A DNA stretch of 64,000 nucleotides from Phoebastria nigripes (Eukaryota > Chordata > Aves > Procellariiformes > Diomedeidae): contig JAYKAV010002031.1 in the NCBI GenBank assembly GCA_035582835.1, positions 1,123,865-1,187,864 on the forward strand, given 5' to 3'. The notes beneath the pieces are model-generated. The model was not told where the DNA came from and did not search any database. It was given only the letters and a program-made list of their open reading frames with translations. The position numbers and the translations under genes are program-made. Positions 46,697-62,300 of this stretch are shown in pieces; position 1 is the stretch's first letter; every line of letters begins with the position of its first letter.

Positions 46697-49600
46697 AATG
46701 TATGAGCTAGAAGATATGAAATACTGCATATACTGATAGGAAATGCTGCAATTTTAGGTTAATCACTGAAAAAAATTACAGCTTGATAATGAGGTTAAGA
46801 ATGAAAATGTGGTATATAAAAAACCTTATGTGATATACATTTCAAATGCAGTTTTAATCAACCCCTTATGGAGGAGTGTGAAATCTGAGTAATAAAAATG
46901 ACATACTGCCTATAAGAGTTTTAAAGTGACATGAAGTTATCTCCTAAAGAGAGGCTGGATAACCTCACAAATAGGGTTATTGGGCATGGTGTATCAACTT
47001 TCCCAGGAAATTGATTGGGGCTGACAATTGTTGGTACCAGCAATTTCCAAAACAGCACCTCCATGCTCATCAGCAACATAAACTAATGCAAGTGTTAGTA
47101 TAGGTGTCTCAAAACCATTTTTCAGTGTCATTATAGAAAGACTAATTGCGACCAGATAGCACACACAAACTATATAGATCATGAGTGTCTTATGAAAGAA
47201 AGAGGATTACTAATGATTATAGACAGAGTGATAATTGTAAGGGCTTTTACTTGTTTTTAATAAAGCTTACGTATCAGGTCCAAACGTAACATTTCAAATC
47301 AAGTCCCTCTCACACAAATAAGAAGTAAACCCTAGCATACTTATTAACTTATCTAGAAATGTCAAGTAATGAAGCAAGGGGCATTAAATAGATCGTTTTA
47401 TTACCACGACTGTAGCTAACACTAGGAGCTAGGCTTCTTTTACAGCAAAGAAAAAGCCCAACAAATTTAACATGACAAAAGATAAATCAGTGCTCTCGAA
47501 AAGCTATTAAGCCGTAAGTGTTAATTTCTCTTAGTTAAATCTTTGCTCCATCACCTTGTTATATATGAATCATTTCATAAAAGTGAAAAAATGGTGCTTT
47601 AGAAATATTAAAGTCACAGCTTTATGTCTTCCTGAGAATAGGTCAGGTTCTTAAACTTTCAGTAAAGTGTACCTAAATGCAGCTATCTTTGAAAAAGCTA
47701 AAAAAAGATGACACACATAGTGCAGTGGAGAGAATCTGTGAAAAATCAAGAATACAGACATATCTCAAATAGATCTCATTGACTTTTAGAAACACTTTGA
47801 ACAACAGCTGTAGCCACTGGGGTGCTGTAATGACATACCCCATTATAAAATGTAACACTAAGTAAATGTAGGAGTGGAAATTTAACAATTGGACATTTAA
47901 TGGCTGCAATTATGGCAAAAGAATAATGAACCTATTAGACAGAAGAACTGGCAATTACTCTGAGGCTTATTGCAATACAGCTGTGAAAAAAGTAATACAG
48001 AAGCATGCTTAAAAATGGTTATTAAAGAGGGATAATGCATTCTGTTTACCTTGACAGAAGCAATTTTTCTTCTGAAATGAAATGGAGCTTTTTGGCTATC
48101 AGACATGGGAGCTCAGATGTGATGGATCCCGCTATTTAAAGGTAATGTATTTTCAGATATGCTTTTCTAGGTATAAATGATGTCTACACTAAGACTATAA
48201 TGGCTAGATTTATCAGCCAACAAACAGACAGAGGAAGATGTTTAAGAACACACACAAATGAAAAATAAATAGCATGCAAAAATTTAAGGTACCCTCTAAG
48301 CAGTCTAAGTAGCTACTCTTCATGAATGGAAATGTTAAATGTTAGTTGTCTCCTATCAAGACAGATTAGGTGCCAGACCCATTAGGCAGCTTACAAAATT
48401 CCCACGCTGGGATTCAGATATAATTTATTTGGCTTGCTTAATTTTCAGCTGTACACATCCCAGTGAGGGTATAAGTGAATGGAAAGAAGTGAAGTGTGGT
48501 ACAGATGAAACAAGGAAGACTGTAGAAGCAAGCCTCAATTGTCTTGTATGGAAGTGTAATATTTGATTAAAGCAGTANATAATTTTTAAAATTTCAGTTT
48601 CCTTTAGATAGCCAGAGTTAACAACTAAGGGCAGAAAGTCCATGAACGTGTTAGTAAATGGTACACGATGTGTTGCTTGTCCACATAATTAGCAATCTGA
48701 CAGAAATTCAGAGGATAGCCGTGTCAACCTTGCCCAGGTCAATGATTTAACTGGTGACTCTACATTAAGCATTGTGGAAAGTTAAACATTCCACACCAAG
48801 TCATGGCAGTGTTCCTAAAACATATGTCTCCAGCCCGACTAATAATCAGTCTGTGTTCATCAGCTTTCTATTTCATTCAGTGTTTCATAAGGGATTTATT
48901 AAATACACTGCAGCTCTCAGCCATATGTTCCCACGAAAGAGCTCAAAACTTAAATACGGATCTAAATTTGGATGGCAGTGAGTGCAACTAAAGAAAGGGC
49001 CTCAGGGCCCATATCTTATCATTTGGTGCAGACAGTTAGAAAGAAATGAAGACTTGCCCTTAAAAGGCAATGAAAATAGGATCAACTAATTGAGAAATAG
49101 AGTCTTAGAAGACACAAAACACAGTGCCTTATGAATGGCTTCATAAGGCCAGGAACCAAAGTAATCAAAAAGTTGTGCACTAGCAAAATCTTCATCAAGG
49201 GCTTTGCCCTAAGCTTGCTTACATCACAGAAATGAATATTTACAAAAACAGGTTTACTCTTGGCTTAAACAGCACGACTAGTAATCTGTGTGTATTTGGT
49301 TCAGGTTCTGGGACTGGCTTTGGCTGCTTTATGCAGCTGTGACTGCTCAAAGCAGCTGGAAAACTGCTATAAGAGGCCATAAAAATGTTCCAGTTTGCTC
49401 TAAATTATTCAATAGGTCATTTAGGCCCAAGGCCAGTATGTGAACATGGGTACAGAAAAGTGGCTTTGAGCTATGGCTATCAGTTTCCTGGTATGGGAAT
49501 TAATTTTGAGAATGAAAGAGATGATGTTGAAATTTGACCTACTGACTTAAAAAGGTTTCTGTTTAAGAGCAACATGAAATGAAAATCAAGCTATTCATAA

Positions 49601-52600
49601 TGCATACCAAATATCTACCTTGCACTGTTGTACTTTTTTGTTACATACTTTGGCTACTCTATGGAACTAACTCATTAGTACATATATTCCCTGCATACTT
49701 TCCTCTGAAAGTGTCAGTTCATGAAAATAAGTCCCCAGATCACTGTGAGAGCAGGAGGGCTATCAGTCTAGAAGAAATGGGCTTTTGAAGCTTAGGAGTG
49801 GGGACAATATAGGCTATGGAGAAGCATGTTACAGAGACAGAAGCAGAGAAGACCACTAAGGAGTTCTGAGGTAAACATAGCCTTGTATTACTTGTCCAGA
49901 GTCAGAACTCCATTACTTCTGAAATGCAGGCTGTTTATTTATTCTTAAAATATATAAATATATATCTATTTACAGATGACTTGTGGGTGCTGTAGTGTGA
50001 AAATACAGTATAATAATTCCTCTGAAAAAGATACTTTTTTTACTTTAAAGTATACCCTGAAGTTAGTGACACTTATACCATCGCTCCTTAAGCATGCCTG
50101 CCAGGCAAAATGTCATGATACTATAAATGATGTCTCTTTTCCCCACATATACTTCCTCCTTGTTTCCCTTATCTTTGCCCAAGACATTGCTGTAGAGGTT
50201 TTAGACCATACTTACACTAGCAGTGTGTTGCATCAGCATGCAAATTATACTTACATCTATCGATGTACAGGTGGCTGTTTTACCAGTGTCTACATTATTA
50301 GACTTCTCTTTAGGCTGCAATGTATCAGTGGTGTCTCTGGCTGGAAAGGTAGTGTTTTCACACATTCAACCCAAGCATGACTAAGAATGTAGCTTTAAAA
50401 GCATAGCCTGTTTGATTAGTGTTGATGCATGCATCAGAAACTAGTAATAAACAGAAAATCCAAGAAGGTGAGTATGAAGGGAAGTGGAAAAAACCATGCC
50501 ATGAAGAACTGCCATTAAAGCAGGATGTTATCCGCAGTTGTCATCTGCTGAGAATATATTTTTTCGCCAAGTAATAAATAAACATATCCTCGGGTTCTCT
50601 GCTTTGAAATGATGCTACAGAAAAGCACATTGCTACTATAATCAAGTTTAGGCTATCATTTGGTTTATGGCAAATAGATGGTATTAGTTAACTATCTCTG
50701 GAAGGAATGATTCATTGCAGAAGGAGGAGCAGTATTTCAAAGACCTCCCTTCAAACTTCTCAGCTCCCCAGAGATGAAGCATATTACACGAGACTAGAGA
50801 CTGTCTTTGAAGAAGCATTAACATGCGGTGCCATCTTTTAAATGTTTTAATTGCTGGTATTCAGCATTTGTATGAGTAAGACAGTCTGTTTATATCAAAT
50901 TTCTCTTTCTTGCTGACTTCCTTGTTCCTCAGAAATTGCTGAGAGGAGTTTGTGCTTTTTCTCTACAAGCTGTACATACCCATCTGGGTGCCTCTGTGCT
51001 CAGCCTCCTTCAGAAAGAAAGCCCTTGCTCTTACACTTTCTGAAAGTTCTTACAGTATGTGTGCTTTTTGCAGCATGGTTATCTTTCAAATATTACAGAA
51101 AGTCACTATTAAAAAAATATAGGTACTATACAGAAGGATAAAGCCAGACTGGTTAATTTTGAATCTTCTTGATTGTGGTCATATAATCAATTTCCTGAAT
51201 TCTAAAAATTGTCATTCAGATAGTCAATACAGTAGGGACAGACACTCAGGATAATTATTATCCTATAAAGCTTCCCTTTTATTTTTTTCTTTTTTGTTTT
51301 ATTCTCATGCTACATCAGACCTTTTTAAACGAGCTGTAGGTTGTCCTGGTTCATTTAGCTCCATCTGTCTGCTTCAAATATGGTTTTATTATGTGGTAGA
51401 CTGTCTACAAGTGTCTTCTTTCTACAGTAACCTTTTAAATTAAATATGTTAGCAGAGTATGAGAGCTTGCTAACCAAGGATTTGCCCTATTTTCCCGACA
51501 GGTTCCTCTCAAAGAAAAATTCTCTTTTCACAAAAAAATTGCAGAAATTCTGCTTACTGTGTTGGGGGATGTCAACTCTGTGCAGTGAAATACAGGACAG
51601 GTCTCCATATTAGTGGCAATCCAAGGCTGGTGGCAGCACCATATAGATGTAGTAGCTTGGCTCTGGAAGCAGAATAGTGTTGATCAAGTGGCCCTGTGAC
51701 CAAGCTAAGAATCCCTGCTGTGATACTGAGGGGATGAGATGTTTTGGATCCACACTGCTTTGTGTACACCTGCGTAGGTGTTTCTAAGTTGTAAAATAGA
51801 AACTCTACAATGTAAGATACATCTGTCAACATGGCTAAAAATACATCCAAAGGTGTATCTGTGAAGACCACAGTGCATAGTGAAGAAATGCTTTAAATGG
51901 GCTAAGTGGAATATCCACAGAATTCTTGCCATTAACTAGTCGGTAAGATGAGTGGGAAACATCAGCTCAAATGGTGCTGACTGTGTGACAGACACTCTCA
52001 GGTCTGGTCCATAAGAAGTAAAACATTCCCTGACACCAGGCTACAGCATCAAATTCCTAACTGGAATAACTTATAAACCCCTGGATTCTGACTACTTGGG
52101 GGAAGTAAGTATTAATAATTTGCTCACATATTTTTAATGATTATCTGTTTTTTTGCAGACAGTAAAAGTTAACTCTTTATGCAGTGTTACATTTCTTGAT
52201 AGTGCAGTTAGGCTGTATTATTTATAAGACAAGGACATTACTTGCTTAGCTTTTGGAAATCTTCTATGCTTTAGAACTGGACTGGCATCTTCATAGTTAG
52301 CACCGAAATGTTGTTGTTTAAAAGAAAAAACAAATCATGCCTCCCAAAGACTCACAAACTTGAAGTACATCTGCAAACATCAGAAAATGTTTAGAAAGTT
52401 TGGGTAAACTCAAATTTCATGAGAATTGTTCATCCCTAATTTGCATGCATGAGTCATGTAATTGTCAGTGAGTGATGAAATAGGGAAGCAGGTGGTAATG
52501 TCTGCACGCTGGGTTATGAGTGGAGCATTCTGAGGCAGGATGTGTTACAGTCTGTAGGAGAGTTACTGGGAAATGTGACAGACTGAGTTCTTTTGGTTAC

Positions 52601-55210
52601 TGGACAAACAGAATAGATCTGAAAAAGCAGTTTAACAGGCCAGGAAGATAAATGCTCTGGCTTTGTTAGAAAGTCTGTTATAAGAAAAGAAAGATGATTT
52701 CTCAGATGACAGATGTGAAAATACTGCAGGCTCAAAAAATACAAAGCACTCTGAGGGCTCCTATTATAACTAGCTCATCCAAAGATAAGAGAATAAGGAA
52801 GATCAGAGAGATACATTTGCATTGAGGAAAAAAAGTCACACCCTTTTTATTCTGCCCCATGGCCTCATTAAAAAAAAACAAACCACCTTGTTATAAAATT
52901 GAGATCCACTGTCTGTGTTCTTCCACTCTAGCACAGGTTGTCATATTGCTTGACATTTGCGTATTCCCATTGAATTTATACTGCTTGCAGATCTTTCTAA
53001 GCAGCATTATACCACAAAAAGTAATGTACTAAATATCCAGTAATAGAGCATCCTTTGGACTAAAGACAAGAAAGGGAAAGAAAAACAGGTATATATTCTT
53101 CAAAAACATTGTTTTGGAAATTGTTAGACTACATAACTATGTTGTACTTCTGGAACGTTTCTAACCACTAGTTTTTACATGCTGCTATTTTGGCTGCTAA
53201 AAGAACAAAAAAAAGCCGAGACCAATGAGATGGAAGTTCAGCTTCTCCAGTTCAGCTCAGGATCCGTTCAGAAATTAACAGCAGCATGATAACTAGATAC
53301 ACATATGATGTAGTTGTAAATCCTGGGAAAGCACTGCACAGGATTTACAGTGTAAAATTCTCCACCTGTCATAAACTAAGTGATCCTGTAGGCTTGTTGA
53401 CACCGCGTTTCAGATTACAGTGGACAGAATTAAAGTTCTCTTAATTGCTGGGTCACTAATGCACTAATGCAGAATAATGAAATTTAGTAGAAGCATTGCT
53501 AAGTGCAAAAAACATTCAGAAGTACTCTGACATTGAGATCAGCTTTTCTGACTTGTCCATTTTGAAAGATGATAGCTCTATACTGAAAGCTAAAGGCAAA
53601 TGTTTTGTCATTGGCTTGTTGCATTACAAGCTCCATTTAGGACTAAACCATCTGTACTGTGCCAGGAGATAGAAATCATGTAAACCATTACAAATTTGAG
53701 AGTCATTGTGGGATCTCAACTGTATACATCTCTTCCTCACTGAAATACAGTCTCCTAGTAGTAAAGTCTTTGAATGGACTCTGGAAAGAAACCTGCATGG
53801 GAAAGAAGTGAAATTCTTCAGTGGTTTGCTCTGAAAGCTGCAGCTTGTCTACCTGAACAGTTAGCTTGAGGAGCTGTCTGAAAAGTGAAAGCCATTTTAT
53901 TGCAACTAGTAAGCAGAACTAGCTGGAAGAAGAAAAGGCAGGACCAAGGGTGCTAAGCAGAATGAGAATCAAAGGTGAAGCAAGATCTAGCAAAGAGACT
54001 TTTCTTGTTTTCAGATTGCCAGTGCTCTAAGCTCTTTGAGAGAAAATGTCCCTAGGATTAAGAAATGCTTTGCCAAGCATGTTTTTGTCATTATTGCCTC
54101 AGTACCACCCCATGTACATACTGAAGTTGCCAGGCTCTCTGGTTCTGTCATGTCTTCCAGTGCATTAGCAGATCAGCGCAAAGCAAATTAATTAAGTCCT
54201 GTTCTTTGATGTATATGTTCTTATGTCGTTAGTGAACAGGTTTACAAAGCCAATTCATATCCAACAAAGAACAGCTTAACAAATTCTAGCATTTGTGAAA
54301 TGTCAAGTAAATTTGTGTGCTCACAGAATCCAGAGCGTATTTCTAGACACTGTAATTCCTCCAGGCTTGGAAAATAAGTAGGATCACAACAGCAGTAGGT
54401 TTTAGGCAAACAGACAGAAAACCCACACTCCCATGGTGGTTATAAATCTCCAGTACCATACCTGCCAACATAAATAGCATTCTTCTGCCACTGTTTGCTT
54501 AATTTATGCATACATTCATCTAGGAAACATAAGCCTGACCTACAAAATAATCTGGACAGAATGAGAATTCATACAAAACACCAAATTGCTAACCATCAAT
54601 GTTCAATCATCTGCTCTGATACTTTATTTCTGATTTCTTCATGGATAGACTTCTGTGACCAACATGCATAAGTAAAAGCTATTGTAACTGTGTCTGCAGG
54701 AAGAGCAGCACTTGACAAATAAAACATTCCTTGAGACAAGGTAGTTGTAAAATTGCATACAGATCTATAGTTTTCTGCTCTTCGCTACTGCTTAGAAATA
54801 ATTCTCTTTGGCTAAATTAATTTCTTAATGACAATCAGTTATGATACTTGTTGCTGGTTTATATTACATTTTGCAGATTTCCAGTTTTGTGCCACTGAGA
54901 TGTAAACTTCCTGACCTTCAATACATTAAGCTAATGTACTACCACATTAATGTAATCAGATGATCACAGCACTTCCCACCATCTGCAATTTACTCTTACA
55001 GTGATCGGTGCAGAAGCCATCACATTTCAGTTGTGTGGTCCACTATAATAACAATCTCCTTGCTACGTAGTTTTTAGTTCATTAAAACATAAACATTTAG
55101 TGCATTTATAGTGCAGTCACACTTTCCACAAAAAAAACTGGTGGCTATGAGAAAATTTAACTTGCTGAATACAAAAGGAAAGTCAGCTTTTATGAAAAAT
55201 GTAAATTTGA

Positions 55211-55304
55211 CACATTAGGAAGAGGTGATATCTTTTATTATACAAGCAAATACAGTAAGGACAAACAGACCAGCTTTGGGTGCACAAAGCCTTCTTCAGG
55301 TGAG
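55211..55304 (-). repeat. Fragment of an old interspersed repeat (unclassified)
   Basis: Read on the minus strand it begins CCTGAAGAAGGCTTTGTGCA, continues CCCAAAGCTGGTCTGTTT, and ends near AATAAAAGATATCACCTCTT. This layout resembles a repeat common in reptile genomes (CTGAAGAAG...CGAAAGCTTGTCT...AATAAAAGATATTACCTCA) as I remember it. I cannot name the family with confidence. Confidence 0.45.
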
Positions 55305-58300
55305 GGTTTTTTTACCCTCAACAATTATAATAACTGTTGTAATAATGTATATGACTTTTTCTTGAAAACCTTGCCTTATCTGTATTCTTAGACCATCATA
55401 ACAACAACAATTTTTCGCTATATGTGTTTACAAAACTGAAACCCTAGGGATCTCAAAATTATTTGTATTTTTTCTGTATGTTGTAGTGTTTATGCACCTT
55501 TAAACCATAAACAACTCCTGCATGGAGACATGGGTATGCAACATTGAAATTGCATCCCAAATATTTCATACAGGAAATTAAGAAGTTTCCCTTGTTAGAA
55601 CTAGCAGAAGGAATTAGGTTAGAATGCAATGATTACATTCTAATCCTATTTCAATTCAAGAATTGAAAACTTCGTATTTTTCCAAAACTATGCATGAGGT
55701 CACACAGGAGAGGAAATCCTAAAGAAGGCTCACTGCATGTCAGCAGCTTGTTCAGTAGTGTAATAGAATCAAGTACTAGCTCCAAGAGTCTTTAGGCATC
55801 TAGGCTTGGTTTGGAGGCACGTGCTCCCTCCAGTAATGGAGGTGATAGAGCAATGCAAAAAGGAAATGCATAATAAATCTGCATACTTTGTAAAACTCAT
55901 AAGCTTATCTTACAAGCTGGTTACATGATATATTCTCTTTGAAAATGTTATAGATAAACTTGTGCCAGCCACAGTCCATCAATTTTATGAAATGATATTT
56001 AATGAATGCAGCAGATTCCCATAGCATAGGAATAACTACAGAACCATCATGAATAATGAACATAATGAAAGAAATATACCTCCAAGCACAGAACAAACTA
56101 CTGACTGCATCATCAGATGATTAAAAAAAAAAAAAGAGGGTGACTTAAATAGTTACTTGCAAATATCATTCTGTAAACAAATTTGAATATAAAAGCCACA
56201 CAGAATTTGTTATTCTTCAAATTTGTATAAAGGATTTGTCACCTCTGAAATGACAATCCATTCAAAGTACAAAGGCAAACGTGCTGAAGGTGCCAGTTTG
56301 ATTTACCAGAAATACCAGGAAATAGGGCAGAATACAGCTCAGCATAAATTCCTACCAAAAGTTATCCTCAAGTGAGTGATCACCAGGGAGTAAAATGCTT
56401 GTGCCTCCACTTCATAGAGATATCAAGGAACAATAGTTGCACTTATCACTAACCAGTACCATTGCCACTGTAGTCCAGAAAATTGTATTTACAGAGATTT
56501 ATTGCTTCCTTTATTTTACTGTCCCCAAATATAAGACAGACTTGGATCAAAAATGGTCCTCACCTTTCCCCAAGCAGAAATAAAAATACACAAAAAAATC
56601 CCCAAATCACTTGCCTCCCCATTCAGACAACAGTTTGAAAATAAAAAGAAATGGATTTTCCTTTGTTTTCCAGTGTACTGCGTACCATATTCAGGCCAGC
56701 ATCACATATTGAAAGATTAGATTGCCGATAGTGTGATCACCTGACAGAGTTGGCTCAAAGATACTCTAAAGCCTGTATTTGCTACCCAGCTCAGGTTGTC
56801 CCGCTTTAGCTGTGTTCAGTCTGAACCTAAGAAAGGGAGGGTCTGAGACTGAACCTGCCAGTGTTAAGCCTTCTTGGCAAAACGTAGATTTCTCTATCAT
56901 CTTCCTGCATTTAGCATCTCTCTGCCTGCACGGCTCCTGATGCAAGAGGAAAGTGAGCTCCCAGCAAGGAGGAGGGAGAAACAAACATCCCAAATGGGAT
57001 GACAGCTTTCAAAATACTTTACAGATAGGGGAGAGGCAGCTCCCACAGCAGAGACTGGGTGATAGTAACCCTTAAACTCCATTCTGAAAGTTAGCTATGT
57101 AGCCCCACCTTAGTGTCAATGTAAATAACCACCAGGGCAGGGCAGGTGAAAGGAATCTGAATTTATCTCTTCCATCTTCTGAACTAAACAGGAGCTGTGC
57201 TTCAGTAGGAATCCGGGATCGGGAAGTTCCTCCCTGCTGCATTATAGCACCATAAATAGCAATTTTTGTTATGTAAAAAAAGGTAAACAAAACAGTAAAG
57301 ACTTACCCTAAAAATGCTGGATCTAACTGTACTGCTATTCTTAAAGATAATCAGTAAAAACTCGGCAAAAGCAGAAAAGGCACACGTATGGTCCTGTGTC
57401 TGGTATGAAGTTTAGACATCCAGAATCCAGAATTTTACAGAGGGTGGTTACATCTCATGTAACATGACTCAACTGATGCATGTGTGCTCCTTAGTGCCAA
57501 AAGTACATGTGCTCTGGATAACGTAGTGTTACCTCCACTACAGACAGAAATGTTTTCAGTTGGTTATAGACATAGTAAGGAAAAGAAACTGACTTTATTT
57601 ATTTGGAAGCTACTGTCTCCTATAGACAAGAAGTATCAAGGAGAAGATATGAACTTATGAGTGACACCAAGATAGAATGGAAAAATTGGCAGCGAAGTTG
57701 AAGGAATATAAAGAGGAAAGTAGGAGGCAAAGTATACTGAATGAGTGATGCTGATGATAATTTGAATACAGAAATGTTGTTTACATTTTTAGGGTGACTA
57801 AGATGTGTTTTAAGGGATCTCAGAATTAATCAGAGGCTTATTCACACAAAGCAGTGGTATGCATGGGGCCTAGTATCAGTAACTCCGCTTCTCACTGGCT
57901 TTTTTTTAATGCTTCAGGAAGCCAATTAAAAAAACACAATTATAAGCATCTGGTTATGTCATTCCATTTCCTGGATGGTAAGTCTGTAAAATGGTGCTTG
58001 GACTTTGTATAATTGGGCCCACAGATGTCTCCCGGAGGAATTTAAATGTATGTAGAAAAGATACATGGGTTTTTGTTTGGGTTCATTTGGAATGAAAAGG
58101 CACAGCCCTACTGCAAAGCATATTTGTGAAGCTGAGAAAAAAATAAATGTGGTTGTTGCCATCTGGCTCTTTCAAAATGATCCCTACAGAGATCTGTCTC
58201 TGTCTATTTATACCATATCCACTGTCATCATATCTGACCGCCCTGTGAGATGGCACTCTGGGCAAGAAATATATAGGATGATACTCTGAAAATTATGGAG

Positions 58301-59340
58301 ATGATTCTCAGTGAAAATCAGCATAGCAAGATTAATGAATGAAGTACATAGTTTACACCAAATGAAAATCTGCCCTTATGAATTAATTGCCCATTGTTAA
58401 AAGATTTTAGAAATACACTTGTCATGGCTGTTCTTAGTGCGCTCGTCCTGCCTCAGAGACCAGGGATAAGGTAAAATGGCTTTTTGATTTTCTCTTCTGA
58501 TGAGCATTTCTATGTATGTACAAATGTAGTCTCATTCACACTAGTATTCATGGACCCTCTCTAAGTGTATTCACACACAAATACATATTACGTTAGAAAA
58601 ATTTATATATCCACCTATGACATTCTCTGTAAGAAGCAAGGCTAAGAGGAGCTTGGAGGGGAACTGAAGAGAGAACAAGTAAAGATAAATATCTGTAAAT
58701 TAAATACAACTATTATATAACTAACAAGGAGGGTAGGCAGGCAGTGTTCGCTATTTCATATCTAATATTCAGGGATACAAACAGAATATTGTTCTCCTCT
58801 GAAAGCTCTTCTGTTTGTAGGTTTTGCCTGTGTATCTCCAGCTGCCCTTCCCCTTTATACAGCTGTCTCTCCTTTTTTAAGGCAATAAACCCCCTAACAG
58901 GCCCTAGCAAGGCTCACTTTCTGATTAAAAGCTTTGTGGGCATCCAGTCAAGGAACAGGGACAATATCATGTGATTTAGGCATCCATTCACACTATTCAA
59001 ATGTTAATTATTCACAGTAAAAAGACCATGAGGAAGCCACTGGAAAATGCGTTAACAACATATTAACAACAAAAGTACTTACAAAAGATACTTACCTGAT
59101 TTGCGGGAGGGAGCTGGTTTCAACAGTTAAAAGGGGCCATATTCAGCCAATCAGTTTCTCCTTTCCTAATTTCATATCACACCCAAATGATAAAACTGTT
59201 CAATATATTTGAGCAGCCAAGGGGAAAAACTCTCATAAACTCCACTGAGTTTCTTGGTACAGCAGAAGAAATGCTGTAAACATTAAGTGTTTATAAGTAG
59301 TGTTCCATCAGTCTTTGTAAACTGTACCACTAAGACTCTC

Positions 59341-59378
59341 AAAACAAACAAACACACAAACAAACAAACAAACAAAAA
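59341..59378. repeat. CAAA microsatellite
   Basis: About nine AAAC/CAAA units with one ACAC interruption, running into an A- and C-rich tail to about 59406. Confidence 0.9.
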
Positions 59379-62300
59379 ACCCAACCCAAACTCAAAAAAC
59401 CCCCCTGACAATCTTTAAAACTAAAAAAGGGTTCTGAAATTTTGTTCTTTCTTATCAAATCCAGTCTAACCCTAGGCAGGGGGCACAGACAATTGCATTA
59501 CTCACATACAGCATACTTCTCCAGATCCTACCCCCCAAAAAAAAGGTCTCCCAGCTTTTAACTGTTTAATGATTTCTGAAAGCTTTCAAAATGGTTTTCC
59601 ATCTAATATCACAGATCTAGCATTACTGCTACTTAGGCATGTAAAGACAGCATAAAAATTGCTAGGTGTTCAAATATGAAGGAGCATCTACACCAATACA
59701 ACACTGAATGGCCTAATTTTGCTCCTGTTTAACTCAACTGAGAGCAATAAGGGGTAGTTCAGTGCTGGTTTAAGTTTCCACAACATGCCCTAACTCCCTG
59801 CTCACTGCAGGCCCAGCACCACTGCTAGTTGTTTTGGCAAAACACTGCTATGGAAATCCTTGCTAAGATACAGGAACTGGCATTGGGGTGAAGGACTGGT
59901 GGGAATGCAAACACCCTAACATAGTATTCTCACTGAACCCTTCCTGGGCTCCACCTCACAGCAAATGGCCTGATTCTGATGCACTACTCAGTGTAAAAGG
60001 GTATGAAATTTAAATCAAAATCAGTCATAAGATTTTCTTCTAGTGGCAAATCCACTCAACTGTATTTGAAGCAGGAGGTATTCCTAATTCATCCACCAGG
60101 ATTTTCACCCTAACCACAGCTGCCAATTTAAAAAAAAAAAACAACCTAGTTCAGGGAGTATGAAATAAGATAACGTTGATAGCTGATACAGGTGAACACT
60201 AGGTTAGTGTTAAAATCTTCACAGGACCTACTCTTGGAAAGGCTGTGAAATGTGAATATTTATCTAAGCTTGAATACATACTACACAGCAAGTCTCTAGT
60301 ATATTCATTTTTCTTCAGCATTTTGCTATGAATAACTCCTCTAGAGAAGCCTGGTAGCTGATTCTTTCCCTACCTTTCAGCCACCTCTTAGAAGAGCTTC
60401 TTCTACTTTTCACTCGTTAGGGATCACTTTTATATCTTTTCTTCTAATCACATCTAGCTCCTTTGCTGGAGGTTGATTTTTCTTTCACATTTTTTTCTTC
60501 AAGAGAAGTATCATTTTTCCAACTACAACCTTTTGTTCCTTTCTCTTCAAGTCACACAACTATCATTCTGCAGCTCCCTCTGAAAAACCTTCTATTTTAT
60601 ATAATTACTTACAGATCAAAACAGCAGAGAATATCTTTCCTACTGTAGTTTTTTTAGAGCATTTCTGATAACTATATAATGAGAAAAGTGTTTGCACTAT
60701 ACTGCTCTTGTGTTCTAGTTGGATATTACTTGTATTTAGATCTTGACATAACAAGAGCTTGAAATTAATTTTCATGAATATTTGTTGTAAAAGGAGGACA
60801 CATTTGAAATGATAATATTTCAGTTCTATTAAGGTGCAATCGACCAGCTTGCAGGCAGCAGAACAGAGGCTCAGGAAGAAATTACCTAAGATCCCTGTAG
60901 GACTCAACATTCAGGGCCAGATCCTCTGTTTGGCTTCAGTGGAGCAATGCTGATGTACTCCCACACACAATCTGGCCTTGTTCTCTGCAGTGCTATTGCA
61001 CCCAATATTTTTTTTTTTTTTAAACAGGTTTGCCTTTGTCTGATCCAAAGATTTTTTTTATATTCAAGCAACTTTTCTTTATTTAAAAAAAATCTTCTGT
61101 GTTTAAAAGGTCTAAAATGCAACCAATGAACTCTGTGTCAGCTTCTTGGCTTGATAATTTTTGATTCAGTCTCCATATGCAAACTCAAAGACCTTCAATA
61201 CCCATTTCCTTTCTGATGCATCTCCCACAGATGCATAATATTCCCTGGAAACTCTTCCAGAGATGAATGTGTTGAAATTTCACTATGTAGGGGTAGAATA
61301 TTATATTATGTAACATCGAATTTTAGTCTCATATCAGAGATTTTTATCTGGAGATATTACAGCACCCAAAATGTAATATTCCAACTTCTGTATTCAGGTA
61401 TCAAGTATTTAACTACCAAATAAATGCTCTGTCAGCTGGACCCCTCAGGAACTCCAGTGATATCTGGAGCTCATCAGACAATTCTTAGAAATTTTTTTCC
61501 GGGAATTTCTTGGGGAAGTATCTCAAGCTAGACTGCGCCTATGTAAAAGCAGCAGTCCAAAAGTAAAACAGTGCTTGCATCCCACATGCCTAGATAAAAT
61601 ACCTTCACGGGTTTATTGTCCAATGTTCTGCAGTAACAGATACAAATGGCAAGCAAACCCCAGAAATTAATAAGATCCTTTCATGCATGTGTCTACAGGG
61701 AGTCTTCATTAATATTAAAGTTGAACCTCTAAAGAGGTGGCTAGACATTTTGCATGGCACTCCTCCTGGCCCTTTACTTTCAGTATTTTATTAGCATCGA
61801 CACTGAGATATTACTTACGTAATAAGAGTTTATGACAGCACAAGTGCTTGTATGAGAGGACCGCACTTCATCAGAACATATTTTCTGACATCGTGTATTC
61901 TTCATTAACTTTTAAACATTTTACTAATTAGATATCACTTTGTGAAATGGACACTAAGTAGGATGGCTTTTATCCTGGCTCCTACTCAGTGAAAAATTAT
62001 GGGATTGTGGGCTGCAAATGTTAATTGAATATACAGCAGTAGCTGAGTTCTGCTGCTGCCCTTCTCTTCCTGCTGCCCTTTTCGAGACTGAAGGCTGCCA
62101 TTATTGTTTCATTCCTTTGACCTCTTATAAGGGCAGCAGAGAAAGGTCAGGCTGCTCTTTTCTTTCCTCTCCTCCAGATCAGCTGGCAGTCCAGACCTCT
62201 CCAAATCTCTTCCTATAGTTTTCTATTACACAACATCTCCCTGCACACCTTACTTCTATTCTTACCTCTGATTTATTGTTCTAGTACTAATATATAAAAA

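Noticed and set aside
49976..50380. 134-residue plus-strand open frame
   Set aside because: The translation shows no signal peptide, domain or family motif I can recognise, and one such frame is expected by chance in this much intergenic DNA.
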